Source: JAVJRN01 sp040218415 (GTDB taxonomy: Bacteria > Bacteroidota > Bacteroidia > Cytophagales > Cyclobacteriaceae). From it: a stretch of 64,000 nucleotides of DNA. Position numbers and translations under genes: made by a program. This document shows positions 53,063-61,763 of this stretch, piece after piece (the first letter of the stretch is position 1; each line of letters starts with the position of its first letter). Location: the NCBI GenBank assembly GCA_040218415.1, contig JAVJRN010000020.1:1-64000 (forward strand), given 5' to 3'. A model generated the notes under the pieces. That model did not search any database. It was not told where the DNA came from and saw only the letters and a program-made list of their open reading frames with translations.

Positions 53063-55126
53063 ATGCACTTAGTTAGACTTAAGCTTTTTATTATTTTCAT
53101 TTCGGGGACTCTAACAGGAGCAGCACAAAATATTCCCAAGATGTTTGAGTCGGCTGAAAAACTTTTTTATAAAGAAGATTTCAGGCAGGCTCAGCTCGCC
53201 TTTCAAGAGGTTGTTGATTTAAATCCAAAATACAAGGACGCGGATTATAAGCTTGAAATCTCAACATTACTTCTAAAAGAAAACAGAGAGAAAGCATTAG
53301 ATAGGTTATTATCCTATAAAGCTACGAAAGGCAAATCGGATAAATTTTATTATTACTGGCTAGGTAGAGTGTATGCTAATAGGGACCTATACACTGAGTC
53401 AATTAAGGCTTGGGAGTCCTTTCTCAAAAGTAAAAGTCCAAAAAGTCCGGAGATAGTAAAAGAGACGAAAGGCTTTATCGAAGAAAGTAATCGCCTCAAT
53501 ACGTTTTTTAATGATCCTTGTGACTATGAAGTCAAACGGCTTGATGCTCCCATTAATTCCATTAAAGCGGAAATGACGCCTGTTTACAGCGAAATATCAA
53601 ATGAATTGATTTTTGCATCTTCGGTGGCGTCAGACGAGGATGAATTTAAAATTTATAGATCCAAAAGAACGAATATGGAATGGAGTACGCCATCTATTAT
53701 TGCTAATCTTGGAAGTTTCGATAGATTCTCAGCGAAGGTCGAGGTTGCAGATGATGGTCAAAAATTATTCATTTATAAAGACGATAGAAAAGGCAATTTA
53801 CACTTCAGTGAGAGAACGAATGACAATTGGACAATTCCTGTTGAATTTGATAGTAAAATTACACGTACTCATTTAAACTCACAGTTTTTTATAAACAAAC
53901 ATGAGGACAGAATAATATTTACCTCTTATAGTGACTTCAAATTGGGTTTAGGTCTTTATGAATCTTACCGCGATGTAGCGAGTGGCAATTGGAGTACACC
54001 CCTTCGATTTGCAGTGGAAATTGATTCTGAGTGGAATGAGGATAGTCCATATTTATCATTCGACGAATCCAAACTATATTTCAGTTCGGATAGAGAAGGC
54101 GGTATGGGGGGATTTGATATTTATGTAACAGCTCTTGATCCAGAAACCCTTAAGTGGGGCGAACCAAAAAACTTGGGCTGGCCAATTAATTCTCCTGACG
54201 ATGAGTTTCATTTTAAACTTAATGATGATGAACAATCAGGTTTTTTTATTTCTAACAGAATTCATACACTAGGTGATTACGATATTTTTGCTTTTTGGAA
54301 TGCCAATAAAACAATAGTTAAAGGAGAAATTATCAATAAATTAACCGGCTTCCCGGTTAATTCTGGAGAACTAAGGTTCTACCCTAAGCTATATAACGAT
54401 GAATATTTTACGTCTACCTTAAATGAACATGGAGAATATGAGATTCGCGTCTTTGCAAATCAAGAGTTTAACATAGAGTATATTAGTGAAACAGATACAC
54501 TATTCATCGAATCATTTGAGGTTTTGGAGGACGAAAAAGTCACCCACATTAAAGACTTTTTTATCTCGACACAAGACTTTGTGACGAATGACACATTTCC
54601 AGTTACAACAAACAAAGGAATTGCAATGACTGAAGCTAAAAAAACAATTCAATTCACGAATGAAAATCAAGAAGTTAGCACTTCGGTAAAGGAAGAAATG
54701 TTTGTCTCTCAAGACTATTTTGATTTCAACGATACTTTTATTGATGACATAGAGGAGCTTTCATCGAAATTTAGGCTTGGCAATAAGGTAATTGCAGGAA
54801 ACATCTACTTCGATTTTGGTACTATTCAATTAAATGTTGAATCTTTGCCAACGCTAGAAAGAATATTATCATTACTTAATCAAAATACATCTATAATTAT
54901 TGAGATTGCAGGTCATAGCGATAATATAGGAAATGAAAATATCAATTTAAAAATATCAACCAGTCGTGCAGAAACTGTACGAAAATGGTTAATAAATAAA
55001 GGTATAAGTAAGAGTCGCCTCATCGCGAAAGGGTATGGCTCTTCACAACCTATAGCGACCAATGATGACGAAAAAGAAGGTCGCGAATTGAACAGAAGAA
55101 TCGAGATAAGAAGATTGAATAATTAG
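53063..55126 (+). CDS. PorE-like TPR/PD40/OmpA protein 3
   Basis: This 687-residue protein has a signal peptide (LKLFIIFISGTLTGAAQ), TPR-like helices (25-150), and a PD40 propeller (LYFSSDREGGMGGFDIYVTA near residue 338). It also has a carboxypeptidase-regulatory-like segment (VKGEIINKLTGFPVNSGELR, about 415-490) and a C-terminal OmpA domain from about 580 (NIYFDFGTIQLN, AGHSDNIGNENINLKISTSR, ELNRRIEIRR). The linker between the last two domains is longer than in the other copies, explaining the extra length. It has its own 165-bp upstream region after the terminator. Confidence 0.87.
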   Translation: MHLVRLKLFIIFISGTLTGAAQNIPKMFESAEKLFYKEDFRQAQLAFQEVVDLNPKYKDADYKLEISTLLLKENREKALDRLLSYKATKGKSDKFYYYWLGRVYANRDLYTESIKAWESFLKSKSPKSPEIVKETKGFIEESNRLNTFFNDPCDYEVKRLDAPINSIKAEMTPVYSEISNELIFASSVASDEDEFKIYRSKRTNMEWSTPSIIANLGSFDRFSAKVEVADDGQKLFIYKDDRKGNLHFSERTNDNWTIPVEFDSKITRTHLNSQFFINKHEDRIIFTSYSDFKLGLGLYESYRDVASGNWSTPLRFAVEIDSEWNEDSPYLSFDESKLYFSSDREGGMGGFDIYVTALDPETLKWGEPKNLGWPINSPDDEFHFKLNDDEQSGFFISNRIHTLGDYDIFAFWNANKTIVKGEIINKLTGFPVNSGELRFYPKLYNDEYFTSTLNEHGEYEIRVFANQEFNIEYISETDTLFIESFEVLEDEKVTHIKDFFISTQDFVTNDTFPVTTNKGIAMTEAKKTIQFTNENQEVSTSVKEEMFVSQDYFDFNDTFIDDIEELSSKFRLGNKVIAGNIYFDFGTIQLNVESLPTLERILSLLNQNTSIIIEIAGHSDNIGNENINLKISTSRAETVRKWLINKGISKSRLIAKGYGSSQPIATNDDEKEGRELNRRIEIRRLNN

Positions 55127-55186
55127 CCGTCTTTGTTATCACTTTTAATGTTTGGATTATATTTACTAAATTAAAACAAGGCTTTC

Positions 55187-57136
55187 ATGAAAACTGTAAT
55201 AATAAAAGTGTTTAGGGTATCTATATTAATAGGTATATTTCTATTCGCTTCTTTTCAATCATTCTCTCAATCCTATAGGAAACAACTAAAAAAAGCTGAT
55301 GGGCTATTCTATGATGAAGAATATAAAGAGGCCTATCTAGCGTATAAGGCCATCAGTGATGAGTTTCCAAGTGAATCCATTCACAAATATCCAGAATACC
55401 TAAGTTATCACATGGATTTAGGTAGAGGAACGGACATTTCGAAATTATTGTCCCTCGGGAAAAAAATGAGTGCCCAAGATGAGTTCTACAATTTTTTCAT
55501 GGGTCGCATATATATATTAAGGTATGATTTTGACATGGCTATCCGTCATTTTAGCGCCTTTTTAAAGATGGATGTTTATAAAAGTAGGCAGATCATAGAA
55601 GAAACCGAAGGTTATTTGGCTTGGGCGAGAGAAGCCAAGGCATTTTATGAAGATGTTGATGATTATGAAATTTACCCACTTCCCGGTGGTATCAATACCG
55701 CACTATCAGAAGTAGCCCCTGTTTTCTTCAATGGACATGATGAATTAATTTTCTTCAGATCAACCGACAACAGCTCTGAATATTTTCATGCCTACCATGC
55801 TTTCAAATCAGGTGATAACTGGGATAAAGTATCAAAAATTAATGTGTTTGGCGAGTTCAATAAATATGAAACTAGGGCAGAAATTCTCTCTGGTGATGAT
55901 CGATTGTTATTTTTCAAACAAGAAAACGGCGGAGACCTATTCTCTAGTAGATATGAAGAGGGTGCAGGTTGGACAGCTCCGTTGGAGTTCGACAGAAGCT
56001 TGAGAACAAGAATATCCTCAGATTTTTTCATGAATAACGATGAAAATCTCATCTTATATTCTTCTTTTGAAGGCGGTGATCATTTTGATATTTATCAAAT
56101 AAATAAAACTGGAGATACTTGGAGTAGTCCGAAATCTTTGAATTTTAATACCGCCGAATTCGATGAAGACTTTCCATTTTTATCAGATGATGGAAAAACG
56201 ATCTATTTCAGCTCGAATAGGCCTGAATCTATAGGTGGTTATGATGTTTTCAAAGCTGTATGGGATGATAATGCGAATAACTGGTCAAAGCCAGAAAACG
56301 TAGGATTTCCTATAAATACGATTGACAATGAATTTCAATTCCAAATAAATCACGGTAGTAACACTGGTTATTTTTCTTCAAACAGGCTACACAGTAAAGG
56401 TGAATATGATATCTATTACTTCTTCAACATTGAAAAGCAAAAAGTTCAAGGGACAATCACCAACATAGCCTCGGGAGAGGCGTTAAGAGATATAGTCATC
56501 AAATTTCACCCAGTGAAATATACCGATGAATCAATTGTAGGAACAACAAACGAAAGTGGCGTTTATAGCTTAAATTTAATTTCTAACGAATCATTTAAAG
56601 TAGATTTTTTGAAAGGTGATGCGTTGTTGGGGACCCAAGAAGTAACTATTACTAATGGTCAAACAACCCAAGACTTTAAAATTGAAATTCCAGATAATAT
56701 AGTTTCTACGACGGCTGATCTTGATAAGCTATATAAAGGAGATACGGAGAGAGTCATTCCAATCGAGATGCTAGGGAATAAGTTTCGTACAGGTAAAAAG
56801 ACAGTCATCCAAAATATTTATTTCGATTTTGGAGCGGCCAAACTTACTGAAGACTCAAAACCAGTTCTTGAAACTTTGAGACGCACTCTTGAAAAATATC
56901 CTAAAACATCCATCCAAATCGCAGGATTCACTGATAATGTAGGTTCACATGAATACAATATCGATTTGTCCTTAAAGCGTGCAAATGCCGTAAAGGATTA
57001 TTTGATTGAAAACGGAATAAAGGGCTCACGATTGGAAACCAAAGGATTTGGTGAAGAAAATCCAATAGCCTCCAATGATGATGAAAAGGATGGCAGGGAG
57101 CTTAATCGAAGAATTGAAGTGACACTAATCGAATAA
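55187..57136 (+). CDS. PorE-like TPR/PD40/OmpA protein 4
   Basis: This 649-residue protein has a signal peptide (SILIGIFLFASFQSFSQ), TPR-like helices, and a PD40 propeller (IYFSSNRPESIGGYDVFKAV near residue 340). A carboxypeptidase-regulatory-like domain (VQGTITNIASGEALRDIVIK, about 418-490) and an OmpA domain from about 543 follow (NIYFDFGAAKLTEDSK, AGFTDNVGSHEYNIDLSLKR, ELNRRIEV). It is the nearest relative of copy 2 in the array. The family anchors outer-membrane complexes to peptidoglycan through the Asp and Arg of the OmpA domain. Confidence 0.88.
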   Translation: MKTVIIKVFRVSILIGIFLFASFQSFSQSYRKQLKKADGLFYDEEYKEAYLAYKAISDEFPSESIHKYPEYLSYHMDLGRGTDISKLLSLGKKMSAQDEFYNFFMGRIYILRYDFDMAIRHFSAFLKMDVYKSRQIIEETEGYLAWAREAKAFYEDVDDYEIYPLPGGINTALSEVAPVFFNGHDELIFFRSTDNSSEYFHAYHAFKSGDNWDKVSKINVFGEFNKYETRAEILSGDDRLLFFKQENGGDLFSSRYEEGAGWTAPLEFDRSLRTRISSDFFMNNDENLILYSSFEGGDHFDIYQINKTGDTWSSPKSLNFNTAEFDEDFPFLSDDGKTIYFSSNRPESIGGYDVFKAVWDDNANNWSKPENVGFPINTIDNEFQFQINHGSNTGYFSSNRLHSKGEYDIYYFFNIEKQKVQGTITNIASGEALRDIVIKFHPVKYTDESIVGTTNESGVYSLNLISNESFKVDFLKGDALLGTQEVTITNGQTTQDFKIEIPDNIVSTTADLDKLYKGDTERVIPIEMLGNKFRTGKKTVIQNIYFDFGAAKLTEDSKPVLETLRRTLEKYPKTSIQIAGFTDNVGSHEYNIDLSLKRANAVKDYLIENGIKGSRLETKGFGEENPIASNDDEKDGRELNRRIEVTLIE

Positions 57137-57187
57137 ATAAGCTAAGCAATCTCTCCTAAACTTGCCCGCTAGATAAACAACAAAATT

Positions 57188-58195
57188 ATGTACACTTCAA
57201 AAATATCTGGGATAGGACATTATGTACCCGCTAATGTCGTGACCAATAAGGATCTTGAACAATTCATGGAAACGAGTGATGAATGGATTCAAGAAAGAAC
57301 TGGAATTAAAGAAAGAAGGTGGATAGATCCGAAATCGGACGACATGCCTTCGACAATGGGTACAAAAGCTGCGAAAATAGCTATTAACAATGCAGGTTTG
57401 ACCCCAGATGATATTGACTTTATTGTCTTCGCCACTTTAAGTCCTGATTATTACTTCCCAGGTCCTGGTGTACAAGTTCAAGAACAACTTGGCATCAAGG
57501 AAATTGGAGCCTTAGATGTGAGGAATCAATGTTCTGGGTTTATATATTCCTTATCTGTAGCTGACCAGTTTATTAAAACAGGAATGTATCGAAATGTATT
57601 GGTTATTGGCTCAGAATATCACAGTGGCGGACTTGAAAAAACCACACGTGGCAGAGGTGTAACAGTCATATTTGGTGACGGAGCAGGAGCAGTTGTATTA
57701 TCTAGATCCGAGGAAGCTGACCGAGGCATACTTTCTACTCACCTTCACTCTGAAGGAAAACATGCGAAAGAATTGGCACTGATAGGACCGTCAACTAATA
57801 AGTGGGTAGACGCCATAATAGCAGAAAACAACCCTAATGACACCTCTTACTACCCATACATGAATGGGAATTTTGTATTCAAACATGCTGTAACCAGATT
57901 TAGTGAAGTAATCATGGAAGCGCTATTAGCTAATGGTTTTAAAGTCAGCGACTTAAACATGTTAATTCCGCATCAAGCTAATCTTAGAATAAGTCAGTTC
58001 ATTCAGAAACAAATGAAACTGACCGACGACCAAGTTTATAATAACATCATGCGCTATGGAAATACTACAGCAGCATCTATTCCCATAGCGCTTAGTGAGG
58101 CACATATGGAAGGTAAAATAAAAACTGGTGACTTAGTATGCCTCGCGGCATTTGGTAGTGGATTTACATGGGCTTCTGCACTAATTCGATGGTAG
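57188..58195 (+). CDS. Beta-ketoacyl-ACP synthase III (FabH-like)
   Basis: This 335-residue thiolase-fold enzyme has the full KAS III triad: C115 (VRNQCSGFIYSL), H262 (LIPHQANLRI) and N292 (RYGNTTAASIP). The FabH-like start KISGIGHYVPANVVTN and SDEWIQERTGIKERRW are present. FabH condenses an acyl-CoA with malonyl-ACP to start fatty acid synthesis. The usual AACAG context of housekeeping FabH is replaced by QCSG, and no fatty-acid synthesis gene is adjacent. It may therefore be a specialised homologue, but the sequence alone does not decide this. Confidence 0.88.
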   Translation: MYTSKISGIGHYVPANVVTNKDLEQFMETSDEWIQERTGIKERRWIDPKSDDMPSTMGTKAAKIAINNAGLTPDDIDFIVFATLSPDYYFPGPGVQVQEQLGIKEIGALDVRNQCSGFIYSLSVADQFIKTGMYRNVLVIGSEYHSGGLEKTTRGRGVTVIFGDGAGAVVLSRSEEADRGILSTHLHSEGKHAKELALIGPSTNKWVDAIIAENNPNDTSYYPYMNGNFVFKHAVTRFSEVIMEALLANGFKVSDLNMLIPHQANLRISQFIQKQMKLTDDQVYNNIMRYGNTTAASIPIALSEAHMEGKIKTGDLVCLAAFGSGFTWASALIRW

Positions 58196-58196
58196 T

Positions 58197-58778
58197 TTGG
58201 AATCATTCTCTAAGTCAGAAATTATATTACTCAAAGACCAAGATTTTCTATTAACAAAAAGAAAGGTTTCTAAACGAGTCAAGACCAAACTTCGATCAAT
58301 TTCTGAAAGCATTGATTCCGTTTTCAAAAAGCATAAGAAAATATCTGAGGCTTATGAGTTTGATTTACCCAAAATTTCGAGCGGTGAAAATTATCAAGGC
58401 CTCCCCTACTTCGTATTAGATTGTCCAAGACACTTTAAACAATCATCAATATTTAGTTACCGAACTATTGTTTGGTGGGGACATGAAATTAGTTGTTCGC
58501 TCATTGTTAGTGGAGATGCGTTGAATGCTTCTAAAGAATCTATCTTTAATAAAGTACCTGGTCAAGACTTCTATTTTTGTGTTAATAACCATCCTTGGGA
58601 TCATCACTTTAAACCAACTAATTATATCACCACTACCACCCTCGATTCTACAGTAATAAAAAATCACATTGAGCGTACAGGCTTTGTTAAATTGGCTGAT
58701 AAAATTGATATTTCAGAAATTGATAACATAAGTGCCTTTTCAACGAACAGTCTAGCCCGATTTTTGTCTTGTATTTAA
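58197..58778 (+). CDS. Unrecognised conserved-looking protein
   Basis: The frame starts at TTG, 1 nt after the KAS III gene, and codes for 193 residues without a signal peptide or membrane segment. The N-terminal third is rich in Lys and Ser and may be helical. The rest contains aromatic, histidine-rich stretches such as GLPYFVLDCPRHFKQSSIFS, TIVWWGHEISCSLIVSG and NHPWDHHFKPTNY, which look like a folded enzyme or binding domain. I do not recognise a family. Tight spacing suggests cotranscription with the KAS III gene. Confidence 0.7.
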   Translation: MESFSKSEIILLKDQDFLLTKRKVSKRVKTKLRSISESIDSVFKKHKKISEAYEFDLPKISSGENYQGLPYFVLDCPRHFKQSSIFSYRTIVWWGHEISCSLIVSGDALNASKESIFNKVPGQDFYFCVNNHPWDHHFKPTNYITTTTLDSTVIKNHIERTGFVKLADKIDISEIDNISAFSTNSLARFLSCI

Positions 58779-58782
58779 AAGC

Positions 58783-60117
58783 ATGATTAAACCAAACGCT
58801 TTTTCAGCCTTTATCCTTGCATTTTTGTGTTTCACATCTGCTATTTCACAGGAAATAGCACCAGAAGAAGTTGTTTTCAGAGCTGATACCCTACAAGATG
58901 GAACATATGCCGTCACCTATTCCAACAATAGATACGCAATACTTGGGCAAATAAAGAACCACCAAAAAGACGGACTTTGGAAATTCTATTACGAAAATGG
59001 AAACCTTAAAGAAACAATCAACTACGAAGAAGGGAAAATTGAGGGTTTGAGAATAAAATATGATCCAAATGGTGTGTTGATTAATTCAGTGTATTATACC
59101 AACGGAATTTTAAATGGTGATTACAAAGAATATTATGACAATGGCGAGCTTGCACTTACTGGGTACTATAAATTAGGACAAAAAGATAGCATTTGGGTAG
59201 AATATCTTGCCACTAGTAATGGTTTCGCACAGTCAAAATCATATATTAAAAGATTTAAAAACGGAAAACTTAACGGACAATCGCAATACTTTTTCTCATC
59301 AGGAAGAATAATGGCGGTGGAATATTACGCTCACGATATTGAAACAGGTAATTGGAAAATATACTATCCGAATAAACGTATAAAGAAGGATTTCAATTTT
59401 AAGAATGGGCTCCTTCATGGCTCTTATCTTGAATACCACGACAATGGAGAAAAGAGTGTTGAAGGACAATATAAGTTTGATCTTAAGTCTGGCAAGTGGC
59501 TGAGTTTTTTTGATAATGGTAACCTATTTAGCATTGGTTCTTATGATAAAGGTCAGAAAGAAGGCATTTGGAAATATTTTACGGAAAATGGAAGTCTCGA
59601 TAATGAGGGAGAATTTATGAACGATGGTAAAACCGGTCAATGGATTTTCTATTATCCAGATGGCAGGCTTAGAGAAATCGGGACTTTTAAACTTGATGAA
59701 AAAGATGGACTCTGGGGTCATTTTTATTCCAACGAACAACTTAAACAAGAAAGGCTCTGGGTGAATGGGGCGTTAACAACTATTGGGGAGTATTATGCCA
59801 TCACAGGAGAAATATTAAATAATGGTAATTTCAAAAATGGCAATGGCCAATTATTGGAATATCACGATAATAAAACGGTGGCATCAGATATAACTTTCAA
59901 AAATGGTATCCCGAATGGCCCTGCCAAATATTATTTCGATAGTGGAAATATAAAAGAAGAAGGCGCCTTTGAAAATGGTAGAAAAAATGGAAAATGGATA
60001 ACCTATTTCACCAATGGTAGGAAAGCAATAGAAGCATTTTATGAAGCAGGGAAGGAGTCAAAAACATGGTATTACTATAACCCCCGAGGAAAACTCATTA
60101 AAACCATTGCTTATTAA
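58783..60117 (+). CDS. MORN-repeat (YwqK-like) exported protein
   Basis: This 444-residue protein has a signal peptide (FILAFLCFTSAISQ) and about fifteen MORN-type repeats of roughly 23 residues. Examples are GLWKFYYENGNLKETINY, GKWLSFFDNGNLFSIGSY, GIWKYFTENGSLDNEGEF and GKWITYFTNGRKAIEAFY. Databases often label this architecture as YwqK-family antitoxin, but in Bacteroidota it is usually an exported repeat protein of unknown role. Nothing here suggests a toxin partner. It is the last gene of the long plus-strand run. Confidence 0.88.
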   Translation: MIKPNAFSAFILAFLCFTSAISQEIAPEEVVFRADTLQDGTYAVTYSNNRYAILGQIKNHQKDGLWKFYYENGNLKETINYEEGKIEGLRIKYDPNGVLINSVYYTNGILNGDYKEYYDNGELALTGYYKLGQKDSIWVEYLATSNGFAQSKSYIKRFKNGKLNGQSQYFFSSGRIMAVEYYAHDIETGNWKIYYPNKRIKKDFNFKNGLLHGSYLEYHDNGEKSVEGQYKFDLKSGKWLSFFDNGNLFSIGSYDKGQKEGIWKYFTENGSLDNEGEFMNDGKTGQWIFYYPDGRLREIGTFKLDEKDGLWGHFYSNEQLKQERLWVNGALTTIGEYYAITGEILNNGNFKNGNGQLLEYHDNKTVASDITFKNGIPNGPAKYYFDSGNIKEEGAFENGRKNGKWITYFTNGRKAIEAFYEAGKESKTWYYYNPRGKLIKTIAY

Positions 60118-60230
60118 AAAACTTCAACAACTATAAAAAACAACCAAAATATTATTAAAACAAACGAATTCAGCGGGTTAAATAATGAGTCCCAAAGATT
60201 AGAGGAAAAGCAAGATGCTTTATTCCTGAC

Positions 60231-61058
60231 TTACTTAAAATTTAATAGTTGATCGACGATTAACTCTTGGTGAGTCCAAGGAATAAAATGTCTTGCGTCA
60301 TTTATAATCGTCATAGAAAGTAAAGAGTCTTTCATCATTCTTTTGGCAAAAAATGCATTTCCTAAAGGTACAAATCGATCATCAGTTCCGTGGATAACCA
60401 CCGTTTTGGATGTAATCTCTGACCAATAAGGCAGCATTAAGTTCAATTCCGATTTTAATGTTATGATCTCCTCATTACTTACCCAAAAACCCGTCGGCAT
60501 CAGGGCACCAATAAATTTAGTTTGAAACCACGACCTATACCATTCCTCCTTTTCCATTTCCGGATCTATTGAAGGTGCTAATAGCACCAGTCCGTCTACT
60601 TCCATTGGGAAATCCATGGCCATTCTCGCTACTACAGGCCCTCCCAGTGAATGTCCAACCCATATTTGATGTTTGTAGAGACCACCGACAGCTTCTTTGA
60701 TATACGCTACCTGCTTCTTCAAGCTAGGTTCTGGCTGGCCATAATCTGATGCACCAAAACCTGGCCTGTCAACAGCAATAATATCGAAAGCATCAGTGAG
60801 TCGCTTATTTTTAAAATAGTCGATAAAAGCATTCCAAGAACCTGGCGAACCATGGACAAAGATCAAAACTGAATCCTTTCTTTTTGGTGTTTTAACAAAG
60901 TGGATTTGTCGACCACTTATCCTAAAAGTATCCGAAATTGGCATTAACTCTGTTTTTTGAAACTCTTCCAGAAAGGTTTCTTTATCCATTTGAAAGTTAA
61001 AACAACCTGTAAGCAATAAAAAAGAGGCGATTATCAGATACTTTTTATTATTACTCAT
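60231..61058 (-). CDS. Lipoprotein alpha/beta hydrolase
   Basis: This 275-residue protein has a lipoprotein signal with lipobox LTGC (C19) and an alpha/beta hydrolase fold. The segments are FVHGSPGSWNAF (oxyanion region), VDRPGFGASDYG, nucleophile S137 in VGHSLGGPV, acid D226 or D227 in HGTDDRFVPL, and H257 in NDARHFIPWTH. It is probably tethered to the envelope, where it may act as an esterase or epoxide-hydrolase-like enzyme. Substrate unknown. It is convergent with the MORN gene across 113 bp in which no clear terminator was seen. Confidence 0.88.
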   Translation of the reverse strand: MSNNKKYLIIASFLLLTGCFNFQMDKETFLEEFQKTELMPISDTFRISGRQIHFVKTPKRKDSVLIFVHGSPGSWNAFIDYFKNKRLTDAFDIIAVDRPGFGASDYGQPEPSLKKQVAYIKEAVGGLYKHQIWVGHSLGGPVVARMAMDFPMEVDGLVLLAPSIDPEMEKEEWYRSWFQTKFIGALMPTGFWVSNEEIITLKSELNLMLPYWSEITSKTVVIHGTDDRFVPLGNAFFAKRMMKDSLLSMTIINDARHFIPWTHQELIVDQLLNFK

Positions 61059-61351
61059 TTGACTTTTTCTCTATTTGAAATACACTACGAAGCTTTGCTT
61101 TCATCATTGATAAATGTTGACAAGGTATTATTGAATACACTCATTTCAGCAAACTCTGGGTTTTAAAATTATGACCGTCTATTTTTACAACTTATATGTA
61201 ATCCATCATATTGTTACACAAATAAGTGCCTTAACATATCATCAGAACCAATAAAATATATAGTTTTCCATTTAGACTCTTTAGAATAACTTACTAATTT
61301 GTATGAATTATACTAGATTAAGTAGTCTAATATTTATTCTGAACCATACTC
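61059..61351. other. Divergent intergenic region
   Basis: About 290 bp separate the divergent hydrolase and small lipoprotein genes. The region is very AT-rich and must carry both promoters, but no clear TAnnTTTG match with the right spacing was found. Confidence 0.3.
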
Positions 61352-61762
61352 ATGACCAAACCACTCCTATTCCTTCTGTCAATCTGCCTAATTATTTCCT
61401 GTGCCGCCAAAAAAGACAACTCCACATCCAAAACTACTAAACTGAGCCTCGATGAACTTAACATAGGGAAAAATCAAACCGGAATAGTGGGAAAGTTGAA
61501 AAGTGTTACTCCAGAGGGTAACAGTCTTAAATTTGAAATGAGTGTAGAGAAGAGCAAACAGGGGGGAGCAAACTCCATAGCTATTGGTAAGGGGGCTATT
61601 ACTCAAATAATCGCCACACCTATTTTCTTAAGACAATACAAAGAAAAAAATGAATCTGATTTGGCAACCCTACTCAAACCAGAAATGGAAATAATGGTGC
61701 TAATCAATCAAAATATGATGACGCAACAGAATAACCTAGTTTATATTTCAAAAATCAAGTAA
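61352..61762 (+). CDS. Small lipoprotein, unrecognised
   Basis: This 136-residue protein has a lipoprotein signal peptide ending in LIISC (C17). The remainder has KSVTPEGNSLKFEMSVEKSK and GAITQIIATPIFLRQYKEKN segments and looks like a small beta-rich periplasmic or surface domain. No family recognised. It ends 1 nt before the large Asp-box protein gene, so the two are probably cotranscribed and may work together. Confidence 0.65.
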   Translation: MTKPLLFLLSICLIISCAAKKDNSTSKTTKLSLDELNIGKNQTGIVGKLKSVTPEGNSLKFEMSVEKSKQGGANSIAIGKGAITQIIATPIFLRQYKEKNESDLATLLKPEMEIMVLINQNMMTQQNNLVYISKIK

Positions 61763-61763
61763 A

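Noticed and set aside
58783..60117. Toxin-antitoxin system suggested by the YwqK label
   Set aside because: The protein is a signal-peptide-bearing MORN-repeat protein, and no toxin gene is adjacent.
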